A program made the translations under genes and the position numbers. Below are positions 19,784 through 27,825 of a stretch of 40,076 bases of DNA, in pieces. The notes below the pieces were generated by a model, which saw only the letters and a list, made by a program, of their open reading frames with translations, was not told the origin of the DNA and searched no databases. Location: assembly GCF_001428125.1 (NCBI RefSeq), contig NZ_LMSM01000010.1, forward strand, positions 283,525 to 323,600, written 5' to 3'. Positions within the stretch are counted from its first letter, which is position 1; each line of letters opens with the position of its first letter. The DNA is from Nocardioides sp. Soil774 (GTDB lineage: Bacteria > Actinomycetota > Actinomycetes > Propionibacteriales > Nocardioidaceae).

Positions 19784-20326
19784 TCACTGTGCCGGGCGCT
19801 GGACGCGGTCCGGAGGTGGGGGAGCGTCGTCCTGCGGGGTGTGGCGCGAGAGGTCGTCGATGTCGCTGAGCAGGCCGCGCAGCTCCGAGCGCAGGAAGTC
19901 GCGGGTGGCGACCTCGCCGACCGACATGCGCAGCGAGGCGACCTCACGGGCGAGGAACTCCATGTCGGCGTGGGCGCGCGCGTTGGCCTGCCGGTCCTGC
20001 TCGGCCACGACCTTGTCGCGCTGCTCCTGGCGGTTCTGCGCGAGCAGGATCAGCGGTGCGGCGTAGGAGGCCTGCAGGCTGAGCATGAGGGTGAGGAAGA
20101 TGAAGGGGAACTCGTCGAAGCGCAGGTCGCCGGGAGCGAGCACGTTCCAGCAGATCCATGCCGCGACGAACAGCGTCATCCACAGCAGGAACTTCGCGGT
20201 GCCCATGTAGCGGGCGAACGACTCCGCGAAGACGCCGAACGCGTCGGCGTCCACCGTGGGGCGCCGCACGATCTGGCGGCGGGTGTCGCGCGGGGTGTCG
20301 AGCCGGGGGCGGCGGTTCTCGCTCAT
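19784..20326 (-). CDS. DUF1003 membrane protein
   Basis: 180 residues. Two membrane segments (KFLLWMTLFVAAWICWNVL and FPFIFLTLMLSLQASYAAPLILLAQ) separated by a short loop give the DUF1003 signature. A charged helix with QNRQEQRDKVVAEQD and a Pro-rich tail follow. Function unknown. Its start overlaps the stop of the MgtE-like gene (ATGA), so the two are coupled, and DUF1003 is repeatedly found next to MgtE-like CBS proteins in actinobacteria. This suggests a shared role in divalent cation handling (inference). Confidence 0.88.
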   Translation of the reverse strand: MSENRRPRLDTPRDTRRQIVRRPTVDADAFGVFAESFARYMGTAKFLLWMTLFVAAWICWNVLAPGDLRFDEFPFIFLTLMLSLQASYAAPLILLAQNRQEQRDKVVAEQDRQANARAHADMEFLAREVASLRMSVGEVATRDFLRSELRGLLSDIDDLSRHTPQDDAPPPPDRVQRPAQ

Positions 20327-21606
20327 CGGCCACCTCCCCGGCGGGACGTGCCGGTGATCGGGCCCGGACGAGGAGCCCGGTCGCGCCAGCCCTCGGGGAG
20401 CATGTGGTCGAGCAGGTCGTCGACCGTCACCGCGCCGAGCAGGCGGCCCTCGTCGTCCACCACGGGCGCGGCGACGAGGTTGTAGGTGGCGAGGTGGGCC
20501 GCGACCTGGTCCATCGAGGCGTCGGGGCGCAACGGGTCCATGGAGTCGTCCAGCGCCGCGGCCACGAGCGTCGAGGGAGGCTCGCGCAGCAGCCGCTGGA
20601 TGTGCGCGGCGCCGAGCAGCTTGCCCGTCGGCGTCTCCAGCGGCTGGCGGCAGACGTAGACCAGCGCCGCGAGCGCCGGGGTCAGCTCGGGGTTGCGCAC
20701 GTGCGCGAGCGCATCGGCGATGGTCGCGTCAGGGGAGAGGATGACCGGCTCCGGGGTCATCATCGCCCCCGCGGTGTCGTCGGCGTACGACATCAGCCGG
20801 CGCACGTCCTCGGCCTCCTCGGGCTCCATCAGCCCGAGCAGCGTGGCGGCGGTCTCGGGGTTGAGGTCGGCGATGAGGTCGGCGGCGTCGTCGGCCGACA
20901 TCTCCTCGAGCACGTCGGCGGCGCGCTCGGAGTCGAGGTGCTCGAGGATCTCGACCTGGTCCTCCTCGGGCAGCTCCTCGAGCACGTCGGCGAGGCGCTC
21001 GTCGTCGAGCGCGGCGACGACCGCACTACGCCGCTCCGGGGGCAGGTCGTGGATCATGTTGGCCGCGTCGGCCGGGCGCATGTCGTTGAGCGCGGCGATG
21101 AGGTGCGTGGCGCCCTGCGTGGGCTCGTGCTTCGTCAGTCCGCTCACGTCTCGCCACTCGACCACGTGGGTCTGGCCGCGGCGGCGGAAGCCCTTGCTGG
21201 GCTCCTGCACCGCGACGCGCGAGAGCACCCAGTCGCGGTTGCGCGCCTGCTCCATCGCGACGTCGTAGACCACGCCGGTGACCCCGGACTCCTTGATGGT
21301 GACGCTGCGGTCGAGCATCTGGCCCATCACCAGCGTCTCGGTGGAGCGCTGCTCGAACCGGCGCATGTTGAGCAGGCCGGTGGTGTGCACCTGCCCGCTG
21401 TCGATCGCGGTGATGCGGGTCATCGGCACGAAGATGCGTCGGCGGCCGAACACCTCGGCGACCATGCCGAGCACGCGCGGCTGGCTCGTCTCGGTGCGGA
21501 GCGCGACGACCAGGTCGCGCACCTTGGCCACCTGGTCGCCCTGGGGGTCGAAGATCGGCAGCCCGACGAGCCGGGCCACGAAGACGCGGGTCGGGGTGGT
21601 GCTCAC
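20323..21606 (-). CDS. Soluble MgtE-like protein: PRC-barrel, MgtE N-domain, CBS pair, no channel
   Basis: 427 residues from GTG. About 1-170 resembles PRC-barrel segments (VARLVGLPIFDPQGDQVAKVRDLVV). About 180-290 is the helical MgtE N-domain, with repeats such as LPPERRSAVVAALDDERLADVLEELPEEDQ. Two CBS domains follow (MMTPEPVILSPDATIADAL ... VVDDEGRLLGAVTVDDLLDHMLPEG). The five-helix Mg2+ channel of true MgtE is absent, so this is not a transporter itself and may be a Mg2+ or nucleotide sensor. TACGGT on the minus strand is 7 nt before the GTG (leaderless). Confidence 0.85.
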   Translation of the reverse strand: MSTTPTRVFVARLVGLPIFDPQGDQVAKVRDLVVALRTETSQPRVLGMVAEVFGRRRIFVPMTRITAIDSGQVHTTGLLNMRRFEQRSTETLVMGQMLDRSVTIKESGVTGVVYDVAMEQARNRDWVLSRVAVQEPSKGFRRRGQTHVVEWRDVSGLTKHEPTQGATHLIAALNDMRPADAANMIHDLPPERRSAVVAALDDERLADVLEELPEEDQVEILEHLDSERAADVLEEMSADDAADLIADLNPETAATLLGLMEPEEAEDVRRLMSYADDTAGAMMTPEPVILSPDATIADALAHVRNPELTPALAALVYVCRQPLETPTGKLLGAAHIQRLLREPPSTLVAAALDDSMDPLRPDASMDQVAAHLATYNLVAAPVVDDEGRLLGAVTVDDLLDHMLPEGWRDRAPRPGPITGTSRRGGGR

Positions 21607-21666
21607 GTGCGCCACCGTAGCGTGCGCAGCCCTCGCAGAGCCCGGGCCACACCCGGCTCCGGATGT

Positions 21667-21726
21667 TACGATTCGTCGCACGAGTCACTTCCGTCACATT
21701 CGATCGGGCCCGGACTGACGCGTCAG
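21667..21726 (+). promoter_or_regulatory. Upstream region of the exported EEP gene: -10-like box, GTCAC direct repeats, 12-bp palindrome
   Basis: TACGAT at 21667-21672 is a possible -10. GTCAC occurs at 21684-21688 and again at 21693-21697, 9 bp apart. A perfect palindrome CTGACGCGTCAG is at 21715-21726. GTCAC repeats at about this spacing recall MtrA sites described in mycobacteria, but a match is unproven. Confidence 0.35.
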
Positions 21727-21784
21727 GGGGCACGGTCGGGACACCTCGACGGCCACTTCCCCGATCGACTGTGAGGCCCCACGC

Positions 21785-23662
21785 ATGCTCGGCACGACCG
21801 CTCCCCAGCGCACCGCGCGACCACTACGACGCCTCTGCGCCGTCGCGCTGACGCTGGCCTCCGGCCTGCTCCTGGCCCCCTCGGCCCCCGCCTCCGCCGT
21901 CGCCCTTGCCGACGACGCCGTGCAGACGACGCCGACCACCTCGTTCCGGGTGGGCACGTTCAACGTCCTCGGCGCCGACCACACCGCGCCCGGCGGCAAC
22001 CGCAAGGGCTGGGACTCCGGCGTCGTGCGGATGGACCGGGTGGTGGGCATCCTGGCCGAGAAGGAGCTCGACGTCGTGGGCTTCCAGGAGTTCCAGCCGC
22101 CGCAGGCCGCGCGCTTCCAGGAGCTCGTCGGCGCCGCGTGGCAGACCTACCCCGGCCTCGACACCACCGCCGGCCCCTCGGTCAACTCCATCGGGTGGCG
22201 CACCGACGTGTGGCAGCTGCTCGAGGCCCGCACGCTCCCGATCCCCTACTTCGACGGCGCTCCCAGCCGGATGCCGGCCGTCCTCCTCCAGAACCAGTCG
22301 ACCGGGCGCCGCGTGTGGTTCTTCAACAGCCACAACCCCGCCGACGTGCGAGGCCCGGCGCAGCAGTGGCGCGACGCCGGCTTCGCGATGGAGGCCGCCC
22401 TGGCCAACGAGCTGCGGGTGACGTACCCCGACGCGCCCTTCATCTCCCTGGGCGACAAGAACGACCGCGACCGCTACTACTGCTCCGTCGCGCCCACCGC
22501 CGACCTGTGGTCCGCCAGCGGCGGCTACACCGACGGTGCCACCTGCTCGCCGCCGAAGGGCGGGGCCATCGACTGGATCATGGGCACCAAGAACGTCTTC
22601 TTCAACGGCTACACCCGCTTCTGGAACGACTACGTCGCCCGCACCAGCGACCACCCGCTCTACTACGCCAACGCCGTCGTGCCGGCCGGTGCGCCGCCGG
22701 CGATCGACCACGTGGTCGTCGTCGCCGTCCCCGGCCTGACCTCGACCGTCGTGCGCGGCCTCGGCACGGACGTCGCCGAGCTCGCCCGCCTGGTGCAGAA
22801 CGGCGCCTCGACCAACCAGGCCCGCACTGCGACCGAGAGCACCGGCCCCGACGCCAACCTGGTCTCGCTGCTGAGCGGTCGGCGCGTCTTCGCCAAGCGG
22901 GGCGGGCACGGGGTGGGTTCGACGAAGACCCTGCCGGCGACCGTGCACGCCTCCGCCGGCCAGTACGTCTCCAGCATCTTCGACCTGGCGCACAACACCT
23001 CGCACCGCACCACGTTCGTGTCCTCGCGCCCGCAGACCCAGCTGCTGCACCGCAGCTGGAACAACAAGACCGGCGGCAAGGACCCCTACGGCAAGGACGA
23101 CGGCGCGGCCAAGATGGACGCCTTCAAGGTCAAGCGCGACGACGCCGCCGCGGTCGGGTGGTGGCGCGACAGCATCGCGCGCCGGGCCAGCGCGCTGAGC
23201 GTCATCGAGCTCTCCGGTGTCATGAAGGCCGGACAGGCCGACGGCTACACCGGTCCGGCCTACCAGAAGGCGGTCCGCAAGGCCTTCCAGCGCGTCGCCG
23301 CCATCCGTCGGGGCATCGAGAAGCAGGCGGAGATGAACGGCACCACGCTGCTCGTCGTCACCGGCACGGGCGGCGCCCAGCGCACCCAGGGCTCGTCGGC
23401 CACGTGGAAGGAGAGCTACCAGGTGCCGATGTGGGTCACCGGCCCCGGTGTGCTCGCCGGCAGCGACCTCTACGCGCTCAACCCCTCGTTCGTCGCGCCC
23501 GGCAAGGCGCAGCCGCCGTACGCCGGCTCGCAGCCGATCCGGGTGGGTGACCTCGCGGGCCTGGTGACCCGTTCGCTCGGCCTGCCGCCGGTGCCCGGGG
23601 CCACGATGGACCCCCAGCAGCGCTTCTCGGCCTTCGATCCGCTCGCGGTGCCCGGGAGCTGA
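21785..23662 (+). CDS. Exported EEP-family protein fused to an alkaline-phosphatase-like domain
   Basis: 625 residues. The signal peptide (about 1-38) ends near ASA. An endonuclease/exonuclease/phosphatase domain spans about 50-300, with N60 in GTFNVLG, the FQEF glutamate, a GDKN motif (usually GDFN) and TSDHPLY; the metal and catalytic positions N, E, D/N and D/H are kept. From I307 a second domain looks like the alkaline-phosphatase/phosphodiesterase fold, with a threonine-containing segment before NLVSLLSGR. Its first metal aspartate is replaced (VAVPGL, P316, instead of an xDGL motif) and the late DHG motif reads TGTGG (526-530), so this half is probably inactive. GAGG at about 8 nt precedes the ATG. 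Likely secreted; substrate unknown. Confidence 0.8.
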   Translation: MLGTTAPQRTARPLRRLCAVALTLASGLLLAPSAPASAVALADDAVQTTPTTSFRVGTFNVLGADHTAPGGNRKGWDSGVVRMDRVVGILAEKELDVVGFQEFQPPQAARFQELVGAAWQTYPGLDTTAGPSVNSIGWRTDVWQLLEARTLPIPYFDGAPSRMPAVLLQNQSTGRRVWFFNSHNPADVRGPAQQWRDAGFAMEAALANELRVTYPDAPFISLGDKNDRDRYYCSVAPTADLWSASGGYTDGATCSPPKGGAIDWIMGTKNVFFNGYTRFWNDYVARTSDHPLYYANAVVPAGAPPAIDHVVVVAVPGLTSTVVRGLGTDVAELARLVQNGASTNQARTATESTGPDANLVSLLSGRRVFAKRGGHGVGSTKTLPATVHASAGQYVSSIFDLAHNTSHRTTFVSSRPQTQLLHRSWNNKTGGKDPYGKDDGAAKMDAFKVKRDDAAAVGWWRDSIARRASALSVIELSGVMKAGQADGYTGPAYQKAVRKAFQRVAAIRRGIEKQAEMNGTTLLVVTGTGGAQRTQGSSATWKESYQVPMWVTGPGVLAGSDLYALNPSFVAPGKAQPPYAGSQPIRVGDLAGLVTRSLGLPPVPGATMDPQQRFSAFDPLAVPGS

Positions 23663-23750
23663 TTCTCGGTTAGGCTGGCCTCACCCGGGCCGGTCGCCCT
23701 TGCAACGACGTACGCCGTGACCTCCGGGTCTCGTCTCGCAGAAGGTGGCC

Positions 23751-24878
23751 GTGAAGCACAAGGATCCCGAGCTGGGCACGCGACGGCCGCCGTGGCCGCG
23801 CGCGGCGGTGTGGGCTCCTCTCGCCGTGCTGCTCGTCGTCCCGATCGTCGTGTGGGCCTCGTTCTTCTCCGGTCCGGGACCCTCCGACGGAGCGGCCGAG
23901 CCGGCCAGCTCGGAGACCGCTGAGCCGCCGGACTCGGACGGCTCCGGTCGTGGCGGCGCGGCCTCGGGCGAGGACGACGCCGGGTCGGGCAAGGACGCGC
24001 GCGGTGGCGATCCCGTCGCCAGCGACGGCGCCTCGGCACAGGCCGCCCTCGACAAGTCGGTCAAGCGCTTCCGGGCGGCCCAGCGGCGACTTGCCGCGCG
24101 GGTCTCCGAGCAGCTCGAGGCGCGCAGCCAGCCCGTGTCGTTCAAGGTGGCGAGCTTCAACGTCCTCGGCGACTCCCACACCGGTCCGGGTGGACGGCCC
24201 GGCGTCCCCGACGCGAGCCCGCGCATGGACATGGCGATCGCCACCCTGCGCAACAACGGCGTCGACGTGGTCGGCTTCCAGGAGTTCGAGTCCACGCAGC
24301 ACAACATGTTCGTGTCGCGGGCGGGGGAGTACTCCCTCTACCCCGGGCTCTCGCTGGGCACGAAGTCGGTGCGGTTCAACATCGCCTGGCGCAGCAGCAT
24401 GTTCCGGCTCGTCGAGGCGCACACGCTCTCCATCCCCTACGCCGGTGGCAGCCGCATCGAGATGCCGGTGATCCTCCTGGAGTCCACCAGCACCGGTCGT
24501 CGGGCCTGGTTCGCCAACTTCCACAACCCCGCCGACACGGCCAACCTCGGCCAGAACGGCCGCTGGCGGGCCGAGGCCGCCGGCATCGAGATCGCGCACC
24601 TGACGGCGCTGCGCCAGGACGGCGACTACCCGGTGATCGTGACCGGCGACTTCAACGAGCGGGCCGAGATCTTCTGCCGGTTCACCGCCAGCGGCGTGTT
24701 CAGCGCCGCGGCCGGTGGCAGCACCGGCCCTGCCTGCGCGCCCCCGTCCGGCATGCAGGTCGACTGGATCTTCGGCTCCACCGGCGTCACCTTCGCCGAC
24801 TACGCCGTGACCGACACCGGCCAGGCCTCCGACCACGAGATGGTGCAGGCCGAGGCCACCCTGACCGAGGTCGAGTGA
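23751..24878 (+). CDS. Membrane-anchored EEP-family hydrolase
   Basis: 375 residues from GTG at 23751; AGAAGG lies 5 nt upstream, while the alternative GTG at 23745 would overlap it. A single N-terminal helix (18-38) anchors the protein. A low-complexity Ser/Gly/Asp/Glu-rich linker (~40-95) precedes an EEP domain with ASFNVLGDSH, VGFQEFES, the canonical GDFNERAE, VDWIFG and ASDHEMV. All catalytic positions are present. It is a clear paralogue of the preceding gene's first domain, sharing for example IPY at the same point, but it lacks the C-terminal domain. A TAGGCT box lies upstream near 23670. Substrate (lipid headgroup, nucleic acid or nucleotide) cannot be told. Confidence 0.82.
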   Translation: MKHKDPELGTRRPPWPRAAVWAPLAVLLVVPIVVWASFFSGPGPSDGAAEPASSETAEPPDSDGSGRGGAASGEDDAGSGKDARGGDPVASDGASAQAALDKSVKRFRAAQRRLAARVSEQLEARSQPVSFKVASFNVLGDSHTGPGGRPGVPDASPRMDMAIATLRNNGVDVVGFQEFESTQHNMFVSRAGEYSLYPGLSLGTKSVRFNIAWRSSMFRLVEAHTLSIPYAGGSRIEMPVILLESTSTGRRAWFANFHNPADTANLGQNGRWRAEAAGIEIAHLTALRQDGDYPVIVTGDFNERAEIFCRFTASGVFSAAAGGSTGPACAPPSGMQVDWIFGSTGVTFADYAVTDTGQASDHEMVQAEATLTEVE

Positions 24879-24894
24879 GCCGCGGTCCGCTCGA

Positions 24895-24907
24895 TATAGT
24901 GCGCCGC
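24895..24907 (+). promoter_or_regulatory. Leaderless-type -10 box of the LicD-methyltransferase gene
   Basis: TATAGT at 24895-24900, the most AT-rich -10 of this window, lies 7 nt before GTG at 24908. This decides the start against an in-frame GTG at 24875 that overlaps the previous gene. Confidence 0.6.
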
Positions 24908-26473
24908 GTGAAGTCACTGGGCCAGCTGCGTCGAGCCGGCGCGCTGGACGTGGTCCGCATCGACGCCGACGGCCTGCTGATCGCCAGTGCGCGTGAGCGC
25001 CTCGTCGACGTCGCCTTCGACGGCCGCCGGATCTGGTCGTTCTGGCTGCACCGCGACGGCGAGCAGCGCGACGACGGCGTGCTCGTGGCGTGGCCCAAGC
25101 CGCTGCGGCCCTTCCTCGACGGCACCACCGAGGTCACCCTGACCGACCCCGGCACGGGTGCGGTCCTCCACACCGAGACGGTGCAGCTCGGCGAGGGCGG
25201 CTCGCGCATCGCGGTGGTCAACCCCGCCGGACGCCCGCTGAGCCTCGACAAGTCGCTCAAGCTGGTCGAGACCTTCGACACCCGCGACGCCGCGCACGTC
25301 GAGCCCCTCCTCGACGCGATCGACGAGGTCCTCGGCGCCCTGCGGCGCGTCGGGCTCGACCCCTTCCTGGCCTACGGCACGGCCCTCGGCGCGATCCGCG
25401 ACGGGGGCCTCATCGGCCACGACAGCGACGCCGACCTGGGCTACGTCAGCACCCACGACCACCCGGTCGACGCGATCAGGGAGTCCTTCCGGATCCAGCG
25501 CGCGCTGACCGACATGGGCTACCGCGTCACCCGCTACTCCGCGATCGGGCTCAAGGTCCACGTCCTGGAGAGCGACGGCCTCGACCGCGGCCTCGACGTC
25601 TTCGGCGGCTTCATGCGCGACGGCGTCCTCTACCTCATGGGCGAGATCGCCGTGCCGTTCCGCAAGGACTGGATCTTCCCGCTCGGCACCGCCTCGCTCG
25701 AGGGACGCGAGTTCCCGGTCCCGGCCAACGCCGACAAGTTCCTCACCGCCACCTACGGCCCCGGCTGGCGCACGCCCGACCCGGCCTACAAGTTCACCAC
25801 CCCGGCCAGCACCATCGAGCGCTTCAACGGCTGGTTCCGCGGCATGCGCACCGGCCGCGCCGGCTGGCACGGCTACCACAAGCGCACCGCCCACCAGAAG
25901 CAGACGGTCTCCGCGGTCGCGCACGAGGTCGCCGAGCGGCACCCCGACCTCGCGACGTACGTCGACATCGGCTGCGGTCGCGGCGCCGACGTGGCCTTCT
26001 TCGCCGACCGCGGCACGCGCGCCATCGGCCTGGACTTCCAGCCCTTCGCCTACGAGGCGGAGGCGCAGCGGCGCGCCGACGACCCGCTGGTGAGCTTCCA
26101 GCTCTTCAACCTCCTCGAGCTGCGCCACGTGCTGGCCGTGTCGGCGTGGGTGGCGCGCACCCCGGCGCCGCGCGCGGTGGGCTGCGTCCACGTCATCGAG
26201 CGCCTCGGCCGTCGCGGCAGGCTCAACATGCTCCGCTCGGCGCGGATGATGCTCGCGGGCACGACCGGCACCCTGCACCTGCAGTTCCTCAGCGACAAGG
26301 GCCGCGACGGCTACGCTCGGCGTACGGGCGCGCGCAAGCCGCTCGACCCGGCGATCGTGGCCGCCGAGGTCGCGGAGTCGGGGGGGCGGATCCTCGAGCA
26401 GGTGCGCGAGCCCGTCTCGACCGACGCCGGCAGCTCGCAGGTGTGCCGCATGATCATCGACTTCGACGCGTGA
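24908..26473 (+). CDS. LicD-like transferase fused to SAM methyltransferase
   Basis: 521 residues. After an N-terminal beta-rich region, residues ~125-300 form a LicD-type nucleotidyltransferase-fold domain with AYGTALGAIRDGGLIGHDSD and the acidic D172-x-D174-x-D176. LicD proteins transfer phosphocholine or related groups to teichoic acids or glycans. Residues ~330-521 are a Rossmann methyltransferase with motif I VDIGCGRGADV (from 352), then IGLDFQPF. The fusion suggests transfer and methylation of one envelope glycan substituent (inference). It is the first gene of a coupled unit with the small coiled-coil gene and a sulfotransferase. Confidence 0.78.
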   Translation: MKSLGQLRRAGALDVVRIDADGLLIASARERLVDVAFDGRRIWSFWLHRDGEQRDDGVLVAWPKPLRPFLDGTTEVTLTDPGTGAVLHTETVQLGEGGSRIAVVNPAGRPLSLDKSLKLVETFDTRDAAHVEPLLDAIDEVLGALRRVGLDPFLAYGTALGAIRDGGLIGHDSDADLGYVSTHDHPVDAIRESFRIQRALTDMGYRVTRYSAIGLKVHVLESDGLDRGLDVFGGFMRDGVLYLMGEIAVPFRKDWIFPLGTASLEGREFPVPANADKFLTATYGPGWRTPDPAYKFTTPASTIERFNGWFRGMRTGRAGWHGYHKRTAHQKQTVSAVAHEVAERHPDLATYVDIGCGRGADVAFFADRGTRAIGLDFQPFAYEAEAQRRADDPLVSFQLFNLLELRHVLAVSAWVARTPAPRAVGCVHVIERLGRRGRLNMLRSARMMLAGTTGTLHLQFLSDKGRDGYARRTGARKPLDPAIVAAEVAESGGRILEQVREPVSTDAGSSQVCRMIIDFDA

Positions 26474-26486
26474 GGTGGGAACAGCC

Positions 26487-26714
26487 ATGTTCGGACTGAG
26501 GAACGTCCGTGGACCGGGCAGCCGGCACGGGGCGGACGGCGACCTCGAGCGTCGCGTCGCCGCGCTCGAGGAGGCCGTGCAGGAGAACCGCGCGCTCAAC
26601 GTGCGCCTCGCCGAGCTGACCGACGTGGTCTCCGAGCTCCTCCTCCCGGTCGCCGCCCGCGACGAGAAGAAGCTGGAGGAGCTGCTCGGGAAGTACCGCG
26701 GGGACTTCTCTTGA
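26487..26714 (+). CDS. Small coiled-coil protein (DUF6752-like)
   Basis: 75 residues. After a basic N-terminus (MFGLRNVRG) comes a heptad-patterned helix, LERRVAALEEAVQENRALNVRLAELTDVVSELLLPV, ending in a charged segment. The ATG at 26487 has GAGGTGG about 8 nt upstream and starts 13 nt after the LicD gene stop. The stop overlaps the TTG start of the sulfotransferase. I believe this family is catalogued as DUF6752, from memory. It may be an oligomerisation or scaffold subunit for its neighbours; no function is known. Confidence 0.7.
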   Translation: MFGLRNVRGPGSRHGADGDLERRVAALEEAVQENRALNVRLAELTDVVSELLLPVAARDEKKLEELLGKYRGDFS

Positions 26715-27787
26715 GCCCTGCCCCGGGCACCGGCGCCCCGCGTCGGGTCTTCCTGCACATCGGGCTGCCCAAGACCGGCACGACGTACCTCCAGCAGGTC
26801 GTGTGGGCCAACCGCGACCGGCTGCGCGCCGACGGCCTGCTCCTGCCCGGCTTCGGCCACCGCGAGCACCTGTGGGCCGCGCTCGACCTGCAGGAGCGTC
26901 CTCGCCTCGAGCGGCGCCACCGTGACGCGCCGGGCGCGTGGCGACGCCTGGTGGAGGAGGCGCTCGCCCACCCCGGCGACGTGCTGATCACCCACGAGTT
27001 CCTCTGCGGCGCCAGTGCCGAGCAGGCGTCCCGGGCGCTGGCGAGCTTCCCCGGCGCCGAGGTGCACCTCGTGGTCACCGCACGCGACGCCGCGAGCGTG
27101 GTCTCGGCGGGCTGGCAGGAGTCGGTGAAGAACGGCAGCACCGTCGACCTCGACGCCGTGATGGACGGGCGAGCCGCAGGTGGCCCGGAGTTCAGCATGC
27201 GCACGTGGGACCTGGCCGGTGTGCTGGAGCGCTGGACCCCCGAGCTGCCGGGGGAGCGGGTGCACGTGCTGGTGATGCCGGGCCGCGACGAGGCACCCGA
27301 CCTGCACTGGCACCACTTCGCCGAGGTGCTCGGCCTCGACCCCGACGCCTACGACGTGCCCACCGAGTCGGTGAACCCGGCGCTGGGCATCGTGCAGATC
27401 GAGACCCTGCGCCTGGTCAACCAGCACCTGCCGAAGTACAACGCCCACGACCGCGGGGTGTGGATCCGCGGCTACCTCGCCGAGGACCTGCTCGCGCGTC
27501 AGCCGCGCGAGCGCGGCGGGCTGCCCGAGCGCTACCGGTCCCGCTTCGCCCAGCTCGACCGGGCGGCCACGGAGATCGTCACGACGCGGGGCTTCCACGT
27601 GCTCGGCGACCTCGCCGCACTCGACGGCGAACGCCGCGAGGCGGCCGCCCGCGGGGCGGGACGCGAGCCCGGCACCGTCACCGCCGAGGAGCTTCTCGAA
27701 TCTGCCGCTCGTCTCGTCGCTGATATCGTGGCGGACGTCCGGGCGAGCACGGGTGACGTGCCGCCGCGGTCCCGGGGGATCATCTGA
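26711..27787 (+). CDS. Sulfotransferase-family protein (first of two)
   Basis: 358 residues from TTG, overlapping the coiled-coil gene stop by 3 bp. The 5'-phosphosulfate loop PKTGTTYLQ (K21) is at the N-terminus after the first strand RRVFLHIGL. The second PAPS-binding region is VVTARDAASVVSAGWQ, with the conserved Arg and Ser of the family. It would move sulfate from PAPS to a hydroxyl or amine, probably on an envelope glycan or lipid given the neighbours. The TTG start looks weak, but no better start precedes the P-loop strand and coupling explains it. Confidence 0.82.
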   Translation: MSPAPGTGAPRRVFLHIGLPKTGTTYLQQVVWANRDRLRADGLLLPGFGHREHLWAALDLQERPRLERRHRDAPGAWRRLVEEALAHPGDVLITHEFLCGASAEQASRALASFPGAEVHLVVTARDAASVVSAGWQESVKNGSTVDLDAVMDGRAAGGPEFSMRTWDLAGVLERWTPELPGERVHVLVMPGRDEAPDLHWHHFAEVLGLDPDAYDVPTESVNPALGIVQIETLRLVNQHLPKYNAHDRGVWIRGYLAEDLLARQPRERGGLPERYRSRFAQLDRAATEIVTTRGFHVLGDLAALDGERREAAARGAGREPGTVTAEELLESAARLVADIVADVRASTGDVPPRSRGII

Positions 27788-27825
27788 CCCGGGTGCCCGA
27801 GAGGCGCCCCGAGGGAGTTGTCGAC

